Shown one piece after another: positions 38,194-46,529 of a stretch of 64,000 nucleotides of DNA. Every line of letters starts with the position of its first letter. The first letter of the stretch is position 1. The notes under the pieces are model-generated. The model saw only the letters and a list, made by a program, of their open reading frames with translations, had not been told where the DNA came from and made no database searches. Source of the stretch: Mycolicibacterium rhodesiae JS60 (GTDB lineage Bacteria; Actinomycetota; Actinomycetes; Mycobacteriales; Mycobacteriaceae). The stretch is taken from NCBI GenBank assembly GCA_000230935.2, contig AGIQ01000002.1, positions 992,001 to 1,056,000 of the forward strand. The letters run 5' to 3'. The position numbers were made by a program, and so were the translations under genes.

Positions 38194-39147
38194 TCAAGAC
38201 TTTGGGTCCGCTGGCTCGTCGGCTTTGCCGTTCGGCACGACGATGCGTCGGGTCGCGACGGGCTTGCCGTCGACCATCTTGGCGACCTGAGGCGCCGGCG
38301 GGGGCGCGGTGATGCGGCCTTGAACGGGTGCGCCGTTCTTGACCGAGGGGACCGACACCCGTTTGGTGTCGGTCTTGGGGTCCTTCTCCGCCCCACCGGC
38401 GCCGTGCATGGCGCCGGGCGGAATCATCGGCATGCCGCCCATGCCGCCGGTCATCGTCGGGGTCGGTGCGGCCATGCGCGGTGGCGGCACTGCGCTGTTG
38501 GCTGACGACGGGGAGGTGCCTGCTGACGGAACCGGAGGCGGGCCGAGCATCGCGGTCGGGGTGGTGCCGACGAGGCCGCCGCCTCCGCCGCCGGATCCTC
38601 CACCACCGGCCCCGGATTCGCCTAACGTCTCGCCGAATTCGCCCAGCGGGTCGGTAAGGCTGGCTTTGTCGAGCTCTGCGGACGCACCACCGGCCTGCTG
38701 CATCATGCCCATCCCGGCCTGCATGGCCTGCTGGGCTCCCTGGGCGAGCTGTTGGGGGATCTGCGCCAGCGGTTGCAGCGCGCCACCCATGGCACCGGCC
38801 AGAGCGCCTGCGAGCTGGGAGGCCATCTGGGGGAGCTGTTGGGCCATCTGGTCGGCTTGGCCTTGGCCGGCAACACCTTTCATCTCCGCGTTGGCTTGCT
38901 CATCCTGGGCGGGGAATTTGGCTGCCGCTTCGGCGGTCTTCGAGTCGCGCTTGGCGTGTTCTTCGATGCTCTCGGTGTTGTCCTTAGGATCACCGAGATT
39001 GGCGGCCAGCCCGAGTACGCGCAGGAGCTGCTCGATGGGGGTCATCCCGGCGACGAGGGGATCGGAGGTGATCGGTGGCGGCGGCAGGTTTCCGCCTTGG
39101 GCCGCGAGGTAGTCGCTCGGGCTTGCGTTGAGCTGTCCGTTCGTCAT
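38194..39147 (-). CDS. Type VII secretion-associated protein, Gln/Ala-rich
   Basis: This 317-residue protein starts MTNGQLNASPSDYLAAQGG, has a helical Gln/Ala/Met-rich centre (about residues 105-175) and a long Gly/Pro-rich C-terminal part ending in a Lys/Asp-rich tail. No catalytic motif or membrane segment is visible. The start overlaps the stop of the upstream gene by four bases, so it is translationally coupled as the last of three genes. Similar gene sets occur in M. tuberculosis near cpnT and at other paralogous loci (recall). It could be a secreted or chaperone-like partner of ESX substrates. Confidence 0.6.
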   Translation of the reverse strand: MTNGQLNASPSDYLAAQGGNLPPPPITSDPLVAGMTPIEQLLRVLGLAANLGDPKDNTESIEEHAKRDSKTAEAAAKFPAQDEQANAEMKGVAGQGQADQMAQQLPQMASQLAGALAGAMGGALQPLAQIPQQLAQGAQQAMQAGMGMMQQAGGASAELDKASLTDPLGEFGETLGESGAGGGGSGGGGGGLVGTTPTAMLGPPPVPSAGTSPSSANSAVPPPRMAAPTPTMTGGMGGMPMIPPGAMHGAGGAEKDPKTDTKRVSVPSVKNGAPVQGRITAPPPAPQVAKMVDGKPVATRRIVVPNGKADEPADPKS

Positions 39148-41372
39148 CGGTGCCCGTCTCCCTTCAGCGCCAGGCTCAAGGCCTGAAACCACGCGAAGTG
39201 GTAATTGGCAGTGGTCTTTTCGTTCTTGATCAGCGCGTCAATGGTCGCGAGTAGCTGCCAGTTGCCGACCTTAGCGGTGTCGACATGATCGGGGTAGTCA
39301 CCCAGGACCTGGCTGGCGACGGTGGCGAGATGTTCGCGCAGCAGCTCGACTTCGGAGTCCAGGTAGCCGGTTCCGGTGGAGGCGGCCTTGGCCAGGGTGA
39401 GCGCCAGGCGAGGTAGTCCGTCACGCCATTTGGTGGCTTGGGCGAGTTCCCAGCCGAGTTCGTCGACTTCGTCGGTGTCGCGGGCGCGGATGGACATCGA
39501 TACCGGGTCCGCGTCTTCGGCGGGTGGGAGGTAGTCGCCGGGGGCGTAGGTGGCGGTCAGCGTGGTCTCGCCGAGCATCGCCTCGAGAGGTCGGGTTCTC
39601 GCGCGTGGCGCGAGGATCTTGATGCCGGTGGGGATTTCGACGTGCGGCGGAATCCAGCCGCTGGCGAGGTCGGTGGTCAGGACAGTGGTGCCGTCCTCGC
39701 GGTCGCCGATTGCCCAGCGCAGCTGGGGTTCTTGGCGGGCGACGGCGTCGAGGAGCCGTTGCAGGCGCTGTTGCGCCTGGGTCATGGCGGCGCCGGCTCC
39801 GGCGACGGCACCGGTAGCCGTTGAGGCCAGCGCACTTTCGGTGATCCCGGTCGGTGGTGTGGCTGCCGCGGCGGCGGGTGTTTGGCGGACGACCGCGGGC
39901 TGTCCGAGTTGAGCGCCGCTGGCGGGGTGGACGGGTGCGGAGGCCGGAGCCGCAGCCGGGGGCATCGGAGGCGGAGCTGCGGGTGCGGTGGTCGCGGCGG
40001 GGCGAAGATCGGCGCCGTAGGCGGGCAGCGGGCCTGCAGGTGCTGCGGGCGGAGCGGTGGTGGGCATGACGGGCGCTGCCTGGGCGGCGGGGGCGGCCAC
40101 GTAGGTCTGGGTGGTGTCGGCCGGGGGAGCGACGGGAGCCTGGGCGGTGTCGTATGTCGGTGCGGCGTGGGCAGTTTCGAAGAGCGGTGCTCCAGCGGAT
40201 GGCGTGGTGTACGCCGGCGGTGCTGCCATGCTCTCGGGGTGGATCGGGGTCTGGGGCTGCATCGCGTGCGCCGTGGCGCTCGAAAGTCCTTCAGCGCCAG
40301 ACGACATCGGGCCGCCTGCCTGAGCGCCGGAATTGAAGTTCTGGGCGAAGCCTTCAGGGGAGAGTGCGTTGGTGGGGGCTGAGGTTGAGGGCGACTGCGG
40401 CATGCTGAGATTGGGGCCGCCTGCGCCGGTGGCGCCAGGGACGGTGATGCCCGAGCCGCCAATTGGTCCCGTCGATGGCAGCTGCGACTGGGCTATGGAT
40501 GGTGACGGTGGCGGACCTCCGGTCAGTGCTGCTGGTGGAGAGTTGGCACCCTGGAGGACTCCGGCGTTAGCCCCTGGTGTCGACGCGATCACCTGCTGTC
40601 CTGCGTCGCCGGCTGCTAGCACCGGAGTTTGATTACCTCCGAGAACCCCTGAGCTCGAGCCTGGTGGTGTTGATTCCTGCGTCCCACCCGTGATGTACGA
40701 AATGGGCTCAGGGCTACTCGCGTTGCCTCCACCGATGCCAGACGAATTTCCTGGTTGTTTAAGGACCCCATCGACCTGACGCCGAATTTCGTCCTTGTTT
40801 GGAGAGCCGAAGATCGATTCAAGGTCGACTCCGTTTGATTTCGCGAACTGTTGTGGTGACTGGCCATTCCCAGTCTCGTCCAAAATGCGCTGTATTGCAG
40901 ACGTTACATTACCACCGTGACTCATTGCCTTATGGTTTGCGTAGGCCTGTTTCTCAGCTATGACCTCGACGATATCTGTAACTTTCTCTGGAAGCGGGCG
41001 CTTGGAATTTTGTATATCGGCGATTCTCTTGTCGCCGTCGGCAGCTATCTCTAATAGGTCCGAACGTAGCCCAGAGAGCGCATCTTGACCGGATTTGTAT
41101 GCTTCCTTCTTGATACGGTTCGTATTGCTTATTGATTCAGCGGATTTTTCGCCAACGGCAAAATTTTCCCTCGTATCGTCTGCGGTAATGCCCTCTTGGT
41201 TCGCAAGCGGCCCCGTTCGAATTGACCGCAATTGTTGAGCATACAATTCGAAATTCTGTTCGGCTGCCGCCCTATTTGATGACGAAGTTGCCAGCGTGAC
41301 TGAGGATGTCTCGCTCGGCCATTGGTGTCCTACCATCAGATAGAACCAGGGACTGTGTTGCGGAGCAGTCAT
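39144..41372 (-). CDS. Large type VII secretion-associated protein (Rv3899c/Rv2082-like)
   Basis: This 742-residue protein has three parts: an N-terminal helical region (about 1-210), a Pro/Ala/Thr-rich linker (about 210-540) and a C-terminal folded domain (about 545-742) with WIPPHVEIPTGIKILAPRAR and YHFAWFQALSLALKG. This pattern recalls the M. tuberculosis Rv3899c, Rv2082 and Rv0029 family; Rv3899c lies close to cpnT there. The N-terminal part, bases about 40640-41370, is clearly more AT-rich than the rest, suggesting domain exchange. Start and stop overlap both neighbours by four bases. The biochemical role is unknown. Confidence 0.62.
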   Translation of the reverse strand: MTAPQHSPWFYLMVGHQWPSETSSVTLATSSSNRAAAEQNFELYAQQLRSIRTGPLANQEGITADDTRENFAVGEKSAESISNTNRIKKEAYKSGQDALSGLRSDLLEIAADGDKRIADIQNSKRPLPEKVTDIVEVIAEKQAYANHKAMSHGGNVTSAIQRILDETGNGQSPQQFAKSNGVDLESIFGSPNKDEIRRQVDGVLKQPGNSSGIGGGNASSPEPISYITGGTQESTPPGSSSGVLGGNQTPVLAAGDAGQQVIASTPGANAGVLQGANSPPAALTGGPPPSPSIAQSQLPSTGPIGGSGITVPGATGAGGPNLSMPQSPSTSAPTNALSPEGFAQNFNSGAQAGGPMSSGAEGLSSATAHAMQPQTPIHPESMAAPPAYTTPSAGAPLFETAHAAPTYDTAQAPVAPPADTTQTYVAAPAAQAAPVMPTTAPPAAPAGPLPAYGADLRPAATTAPAAPPPMPPAAAPASAPVHPASGAQLGQPAVVRQTPAAAAATPPTGITESALASTATGAVAGAGAAMTQAQQRLQRLLDAVARQEPQLRWAIGDREDGTTVLTTDLASGWIPPHVEIPTGIKILAPRARTRPLEAMLGETTLTATYAPGDYLPPAEDADPVSMSIRARDTDEVDELGWELAQATKWRDGLPRLALTLAKAASTGTGYLDSEVELLREHLATVASQVLGDYPDHVDTAKVGNWQLLATIDALIKNEKTTANYHFAWFQALSLALKGDGHR

Positions 41373-41908
41373 TTGCAGATACTTTGAATCGCTGTTGTGG
41401 CTGAATCTGCTTCGCGGAGGGGGTCTCCCAGATCCGCATTCTGCTTGTTGATCATAAATTGAATCGTGAGATATCGGAAGGTATCAGCGAGTTTCTGCAC
41501 GGGTGCCGAGAGGTCGGCGGGCGTCGCGGGATTCTTTTGGAGTATGTCGGAGAGATAGCCTGCGCCACCGTACATAGACAGGCGAGCGTTGGCCGCGACA
41601 GCGAGAATTGCTGTCGGATCAGAACCGCCGTCCCTGCCTGTGTTAATACGCACCGCTTCGTGGACGGTATCGAACGCATCGCACACTGCCTTTTTCGCAT
41701 CCGCGACCTCCTGCTCGCTATACGTCTTGACCGCGGGCGTCTCCGGCTTCGGTACGGGTCGGAGCCATGCGCCAATCGCCACCGCAACCGCGATCACTGC
41801 GATGACGATCGCGATGATGGTGGGCAACCGGGACGGGCCGCGTGAAGAGGGAGGTCCTTGCCACGGGGCTGGTCCTGAAGGCGCGGGTCCGTACGGTCCT
41901 TGCGACAT
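41369..41908 (-). CDS. Single-pass membrane protein of the type VII-associated operon
   Basis: This 179-residue protein has a cytoplasmic Pro/Gly-rich N-terminus (MSQGPYGPAPSGPAPWQGPP), one membrane helix at about residues 29-48 and an external helical domain of about 130 residues. The ATG at 41908 was chosen because the upstream extension looks non-coding. It is the first gene of the coupled three-gene operon running leftwards. It resembles the small membrane proteins encoded beside Rv3899c/Rv2082-type genes. Role unknown, perhaps anchoring the operon products at the membrane. Confidence 0.65.
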   Translation of the reverse strand: MSQGPYGPAPSGPAPWQGPPSSRGPSRLPTIIAIVIAVIAVAVAIGAWLRPVPKPETPAVKTYSEQEVADAKKAVCDAFDTVHEAVRINTGRDGGSDPTAILAVAANARLSMYGGAGYLSDILQKNPATPADLSAPVQKLADTFRYLTIQFMINKQNADLGDPLREADSATTAIQSICK

Positions 41909-42114
41909 GGTCGAAATCGTATCCCTTGCGTTTGCCGGAGCGCTATTCACCAATAGCCTCAATACCCGCTCCGACCAGCCTGTACACCCAGTTCAGATGT
42001 ACCCAGGACTCGTCTAAACGCAGGCGACCGTCCACCCATCGTTAGCTGGCCCAGACCCAACCGTGGCCCAACCTTGACTTGACCTGTCAGGAACCTCCCA
42101 GACACGATGAATCG

Positions 42115-42777
42115 ATGCGTCGAGCCGTCGTTTCGCTGTGTGCTGCCTTCACCGCGGCGCTCCTGGCGCTGTCCTCCGCCCCGCCCAGCCACGCCGAAAC
42201 GCCGTGGTTCGGAGCCAACGTCGGCAACGCCACCCAGGTGCTCTCCGTCGTCAGTACCGGCGGCGCCACCGCGAAGATGGACGTCTGGCAGCGCGGCGCC
42301 AGCGGCTGGCAGCCCGTCCTCGTCGGCGTTCCCACCCACGTCGGCGCCAACGGCATGGTCCCGCAGTCCCACGACGGCGAAATGAAAACGCCGATGGGCA
42401 TCTTCACTCTCGACTTCGCCTTCGGCACCCAACCCAACCCGGGCGGCGGCCTGCAGTACGTCCAGGTGACGCCGGACTACTGGTGGGACGGCGACATGAA
42501 GAGCCCGACCTACAACACCATGCAGGTCTGCAAAAAAGCCGACTGCCCCTTCGACACCAATCCGGCCAGCGGCACCGAGAACCTCTACATCCCGCAGTAC
42601 GCCCACGCCATCGTCATGGGCGTGAACAAGGCTCGCGTGCCCGGCAACGGCGGCGCGTTCTTCGTCCACACCACCGACGGCGGGCCGACCGCCGGCTGCG
42701 TCTCGCTCGACGACGACACTCTGGTCAAGATCATCCGCTGGCTACAGCCCGGCGCGCTGATCGCCGTCGCCAAGTAG
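42115..42777 (+). CDS. Exported L,D-transpeptidase-like protein
   Basis: This 220-residue protein has a signal peptide (about residues 1-24, cut after PSHA) and a YkuD-like catalytic end: His185 in FVHTTDGGPTAGCVSL and the nucleophile Cys195 with Ser197. Such enzymes form 3-3 cross-links in peptidoglycan or attach proteins to it; this group is of the shorter, divergent kind and its exact substrate is not shown. The ATG at 42115 was chosen because it starts the signal peptide. It is transcribed alone, with a stem-loop right after the stop. Confidence 0.8.
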   Translation: MRRAVVSLCAAFTAALLALSSAPPSHAETPWFGANVGNATQVLSVVSTGGATAKMDVWQRGASGWQPVLVGVPTHVGANGMVPQSHDGEMKTPMGIFTLDFAFGTQPNPGGGLQYVQVTPDYWWDGDMKSPTYNTMQVCKKADCPFDTNPASGTENLYIPQYAHAIVMGVNKARVPGNGGAFFVHTTDGGPTAGCVSLDDDTLVKIIRWLQPGALIAVAK

Positions 42778-42780
42778 TCT

Positions 42781-42847
42781 CCGCCGAACGTGGGGGCTGT
42801 CGTCGACGACGGCGACGATCGTCACCGAAACGCCGCACGCTCGGCGG
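42781..42847. terminator. Stem-loop between convergent genes
   Basis: CCGCCGAACGTG (42781-42792) and CACGCTCGGCGG (42836-42847) pair over 11 of 12 positions. It starts four bases after the L,D-transpeptidase stop and ends eight bases before the stop of the convergent SnoaL-like gene. Position and strength suggest a bidirectional terminator without T-tract. Confidence 0.5.
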
Positions 42848-42854
42848 CAGGCGG

Positions 42855-43334
42855 CTAAGTGGTAGCGATGGCCCCGCCCGCGGTCGCCTTGAAGTTCAGC
42901 GCCTCCGTGGACATCGTCACCTCGTAGGTGCGGTCGTATCCGGTCTTGCTGATCTTCCAGCCGTCGGCAGTCTTGCGGTAGCGGTCGCGGTAGAACGCCG
43001 CGCCCTCCAGCATGAAGTTGAACTCCGGCACGATCACCCGGTCCTGCAGGTACCAGATGGCCTCGGCCTCGTCGCCGTCCACGCTGATCTCCGGATGCGT
43101 GACGCGGTGCTCGGTGAGCACCCCGGCCGGCATTGACTTGGCCATGAACGCCACCAGATCCTTGCGGTTGGTGAAGTGATGCTCCTCGCCGAGCGAGGAC
43201 CCGTAGTCACCGATGATGTCCTCGGTTAGGGTGTCGGCGAAATCGTCCCAATGCTTGGTGTCCAGCGCGCGCAGATAGCGGTATTTCACCTGTTTGATCG
43301 CTTCGATTGCTTCCACGTCAGCCATGCCGGTCAT
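42855..43334 (-). CDS. SnoaL-like / NTF2-fold protein
   Basis: This 159-residue protein has the cone-shaped NTF2-like fold of the SnoaL family: AIEAIKQVKYRYLRALDTKHW at the start, then TEDIIGDYG, and WKISKTGYDRTYE near the end. Members act as hydrolases, isomerases or dehydratases on small molecules, often in sterol or polyketide metabolism. The substrate is unknown. The ATG at 43334 was chosen; 43325 is an alternative and neither has a clear ribosome-binding site. It is divergent from the membrane protein gene at 43423. Confidence 0.78.
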   Translation of the reverse strand: MTGMADVEAIEAIKQVKYRYLRALDTKHWDDFADTLTEDIIGDYGSSLGEEHHFTNRKDLVAFMAKSMPAGVLTEHRVTHPEISVDGDEAEAIWYLQDRVIVPEFNFMLEGAAFYRDRYRKTADGWKISKTGYDRTYEVTMSTEALNFKATAGGAIATT

Positions 43335-43422
43335 TGCAGCACACCCAAAGAGTCGACGGGGACAGTTGTCCCGGTGACAATGTTTCCAGCCCGGGAGGCC
43401 TGTCAACGATCAGGAGTCGCCA

Positions 43423-44262
43423 ATGTCTGGACCTGAGAAGCCCGAGGCTAGCGGCCCCGACGCGACTGTCCAGCCGTCCAACTTCATCGACGGCTTCCTG
43501 CGATCGCCGTTCTCGGGCATCGCGCCCTGGATCCTGATGGCGATCATGTCGGGACCGGGCCGCTTCGGGCATGCCGCTGCCGCCGCGCTGGCCCTGACCC
43601 TCATCGTGATGTGGGCAGGTAGCCGACGCGGCATCAAGGTGCATTCCCTCGAAGTCTTCGGCGCGGTGGTCTTCGCGATTTTCGTCGGCCTGGGCATCTT
43701 CGGCTCACCGACCCTCATCAGCTGGCTAGAGCTGTGGGCGGGTGAAATCACCAACGGATCGCTGGCCGCGTACGCGCTGGCGACCATCGCGATCCGACGC
43801 CCCTTCACGATCTCCTACGCCCGCGACACCGTCGAGCCCGAACACTGGAACAGCCCGCTGTTCGTCCGCGTCAACTACATCCTGAGCGCGGTTTGGGCCG
43901 GCGCGTTCGTGATCAACACCCTCGTCGGCTCGTTCGGCGATGCGGTGCTGCGCGACGGCGACAACTTCTGGACCGGCTGGATCGTCCAGCTGGCAGTCAC
44001 GTTGGTCGCCGTCGCCATCACCGAGTTCTATCCCGACTATGCGCGGGCGAAATTCCTTGCCGCAGCCGGCGAAACCGTCGATGAGCCACCGTCGTTCGGC
44101 AAGCTGTTGGACTGGCTTCCCGGCTTCGTCATCGGTATCGGGATCGCCGGCTGGGTCAGTGATTCATTCTCTGCGGGCATCGGCATCGCACTGATCGTCG
44201 TCGGCATTATTGCCGGCGCGGCGATCCGAAAGTTGTTCCCGGAAAAGCAGGAAACGAAGTAA
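43423..44262 (+). CDS. Multi-pass membrane protein of unknown function
   Basis: This 279-residue protein has about seven or eight hydrophobic helices and a soluble N-terminal stretch of about 25 residues. One loop reads RRPFTISYARDTVEPEHWNS, a segment seen in conserved actinobacterial membrane proteins of unknown role. No transport or enzyme motif was recognised. The ATG at 43423 follows a weak GATCAGGAG ribosome-binding site. It converges on the tiny gene at 44268. Confidence 0.7.
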   Translation: MSGPEKPEASGPDATVQPSNFIDGFLRSPFSGIAPWILMAIMSGPGRFGHAAAAALALTLIVMWAGSRRGIKVHSLEVFGAVVFAIFVGLGIFGSPTLISWLELWAGEITNGSLAAYALATIAIRRPFTISYARDTVEPEHWNSPLFVRVNYILSAVWAGAFVINTLVGSFGDAVLRDGDNFWTGWIVQLAVTLVAVAITEFYPDYARAKFLAAAGETVDEPPSFGKLLDWLPGFVIGIGIAGWVSDSFSAGIGIALIVVGIIAGAAIRKLFPEKQETK

Positions 44263-44267
44263 CGCCC

Positions 44268-44414
44268 TTAGCGCAGGTCGTCTTCGTACCGCTGCGCGAT
44301 GGCCACAAGCTCCTCGCGAACCGTTGACGGCGGCAGAGCGTTGATCCGTGCGTAGAGACGGCGACGCGTCATGGCCCGCTTCATATCGTTGCGGAACTGC
44401 GCAATCGACGACAT
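44268..44414 (-). CDS. Small basic protein (48 residues)
   Basis: A short frame encodes 48 residues, starting MSSIAQFRNDMKRAMTRRRL and ending AIAQRYEDDLR. It is preceded by a strong ribosome-binding site (AAGGAG, nine bases before the ATG) and stays open with a normal high-GC third-position pattern. It looks like two amphipathic helices with a basic N-terminal half. No family was recognised. It lies between a convergent membrane protein and a 240-base upstream gap with its own probable promoter, so it is expressed on its own. Confidence 0.62.
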   Translation of the reverse strand: MSSIAQFRNDMKRAMTRRRLYARINALPPSTVREELVAIAQRYEDDLR

Positions 44415-44655
44415 TGTTCTCAACTCCTTGATGACCCCTGGTTCTGCAGGGGCGTATTTGTTATGTGACGTTCACCAGTCAGGGATCGCCTGTCTGGTCA
44501 ACCTCTTGATCGTTCTTGTTAATTTCAGGTAAATCAACTTTGGCCGTGTGAGATTGACTACAGCGCAACGTTTTCCCAGCTCGGATGCTGAGGGTGCTGT
44601 GACGCCGGACACCACGCAGCGCCGAAGGTGATGCAGTTCGCGGACCGTCCGGTGC

Positions 44656-45249
44656 TCAGTCCTGCAGGTACTTCGTGACCATGTCGACCAGTAGCTGACG
44701 CTCGCGCTGCCATTCCAGATGTGAGTCGACGATCATCTCGACCAGCACCATGCCGCGCAGCGATGACCAAATCACCTCGGCTACAACGGGATCGTCGGAG
44801 ATCAAGCGTCCGAGTTCGTTGATGGCGGTATTGATCTCCAGGAGATGCCGTTTGGCGCTGTCGCCGTGAGTGCCGCGGGTGGCTCGCAGAATCTCGAACG
44901 CCGCCAACGATGTTGGGCTGCTGTAGCAGCGGAACGCGGTATCGACGACGACCTCGATGCGTTCCCGCAATCCCAGATCGGCGACGTCGGCCTCGCCCAG
45001 GCTCTTGAGTAGCTCGGCCACACCCTCGTCGACCACCGCCATCAGCAGACCGTTGCGGTCGCCGAAGTGGTACTGGATCACACCCCAGGTAACTCCGGCC
45101 CGCTCGGCGACATGCTTGGCGGTCGCGGCGGGAAAGCCTTCCTCGACCACGCAGCGGACCGTCTCGTCGATGATCAACGCCCGGGTGTCATCGCCCCGCT
45201 TGCGCGGCGCCTGGGTTTGTCGGGTGGGAGGAGTGCCGAGCGCCTTCAC
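44656..45249 (-). CDS. TetR-family transcriptional regulator
   Basis: This 197-residue regulator has the TetR helix-turn-helix at about residues 42-62 (AKHVAERAGVTWGVIQYHFG). The C-terminal ligand domain is helical. It is divergent from the gene at 45291 with only 41 bases between the two start codons, and that gap contains the divergent promoter, so it almost certainly controls the two-gene cassette 45291-47567 and itself. The ligand is unknown. Confidence 0.9.
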   Translation of the reverse strand: MKALGTPPTRQTQAPRKRGDDTRALIIDETVRCVVEEGFPAATAKHVAERAGVTWGVIQYHFGDRNGLLMAVVDEGVAELLKSLGEADVADLGLRERIEVVVDTAFRCYSSPTSLAAFEILRATRGTHGDSAKRHLLEINTAINELGRLISDDPVVAEVIWSSLRGMVLVEMIVDSHLEWQRERQLLVDMVTKYLQD

Positions 45250-45253
45250 ATCG

Positions 45254-45283
45254 TTGACTTTATAACATTGACACGACTATGTT
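45254..45283 (+). promoter_or_regulatory. Candidate leaderless promoter of the 45291 cassette
   Basis: TTGACT (45254-45259) and TATGTT (45278-45283) are spaced 18 bases apart. Seven bases lie between the -10 box and the GTG at 45291, so transcription would begin at the start codon. The divergent TetR gene begins at 45249, so a repressor bound here would cover both starts. Confidence 0.5.
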
Positions 45284-45290
45284 TCGCGTT

Positions 45291-46526
45291 GTGAGCCAGC
45301 CCCTCAGCCGCTATTCGCAGTTATCCCGGGCAGAACTTGCCGTCCTCGTGCCCGAATTGCTCCTGATCGGTCAATTGATCGACCGCTCCGGCATGGCGTG
45401 GTGCATTCAGTCGTTCGGCCGTCCGGAGATGTTGCAGATCGCCATCGAGGAATGGGCCGGTTCCAGCCCGCTCTACACCAAGCGCATGCAGAAGGCGCTG
45501 AAGTACGAGGGCGTCGACATCATCACCATCTTCAAGGGTCTGCAGCTCGACATCGGTGCCCCGCCGCAGTTCATGGATTTCCGCTACACCGTCCACGACC
45601 GGTGGCACGGCGAATTCCACCTCGACCACTGCGGCGCCCTGCTGGACGTCGAGCCGATGGGTCCCGACTACGTCAAGGGCATGTGCCACGACATCGAGGA
45701 TCCCACCTTCGACGCCACCGCTGTGGCAACCAACGCGAAGGCGCAGGTGCGCCCGATTCACCGCCCGCCGCGCACCCCGGCAGACCGCATGCCGCACTGC
45801 GCGTGGACCGTCATCATCGACGAGTCCTACCCCGAGGTGAGCAGCATCCCGGCACTGGACATCGTGGCCAAGACCAAGGCGGCCAACTGGGAACTCGCAC
45901 CCATCGACCCGAATGATGAAGGCCAGGCGGACTATTCAGGTGCGCTGCTGTCCGACGTCGACTTCGGGGCGTTCTCGCACTCCGCTCTGGTGCGCATCGC
46001 CGACGAAGTGGTGCTGCAGATGCACCTGCTGAACCTGTCGTTCGGGATCGCCGTGCGAGCCCGGGCCGGAGACAACCACGAGTTGGCCACCGATATCTGC
46101 ACCAAACAGCTCACCGGCATCGCCGGCGTGGCGGCCGAGCGAATTCAGCGAGCATTGAAGCTGCCCAACGACTTTGACGGGCTGGCCAAGGTCATCGAGC
46201 TGCACCCGCTGTTCAACCCGGCGGGTTACGTCGTCGCCGAGGTCGAAGGCGGCCGGCTGCACGTCCACCCGTCGCCGTCGCACGAGGACGCAACCTGGAT
46301 CTCGCTGTGCTCCCCGGCATCCCCAGCCCCGTTGCAGGCCATTGCCACCGCCGTCGACCCGCACATCGCGGTGCGCATCTCCGGAACCGCCGACGACTGG
46401 ACGGCCGAGTTCGAAAAGACCGCCACCGCCGCCAAGGACTCTCCGGAGGTGGAGGTCACCAAGTTCAGCCAGGGCGTCACGTTCGAGTTCCAGGAGCGGC
46501 GCTCGCTTCCGCTGACGGTGGTGTAG
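45291..46526 (+). CDS. Conserved actinobacterial protein with ATC-hydrolase-like domain
   Basis: This 411-residue protein starts MSQPLSRYSQLSRAELAVLV. Residues about 80-150 include HDRWHGEFHLDHCGALLDVE and CHDIEDPTFDATAV, which resemble the L-2-amino-thiazoline-4-carboxylic acid hydrolase-like domain. This match is a recall-based suggestion. The rest has no recognised motif. A leaderless GTG at 45291 was preferred to the ATG at 45279 because a promoter -10 box overlaps the latter. It is coupled (three-base gap) to the reductase gene at 46530 and faces a divergent TetR, so the two probably act on the same metabolite. Confidence 0.65.
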   Translation: MSQPLSRYSQLSRAELAVLVPELLLIGQLIDRSGMAWCIQSFGRPEMLQIAIEEWAGSSPLYTKRMQKALKYEGVDIITIFKGLQLDIGAPPQFMDFRYTVHDRWHGEFHLDHCGALLDVEPMGPDYVKGMCHDIEDPTFDATAVATNAKAQVRPIHRPPRTPADRMPHCAWTVIIDESYPEVSSIPALDIVAKTKAANWELAPIDPNDEGQADYSGALLSDVDFGAFSHSALVRIADEVVLQMHLLNLSFGIAVRARAGDNHELATDICTKQLTGIAGVAAERIQRALKLPNDFDGLAKVIELHPLFNPAGYVVAEVEGGRLHVHPSPSHEDATWISLCSPASPAPLQAIATAVDPHIAVRISGTADDWTAEFEKTATAAKDSPEVEVTKFSQGVTFEFQERRSLPLTVV

Positions 46527-46529
46527 CCG

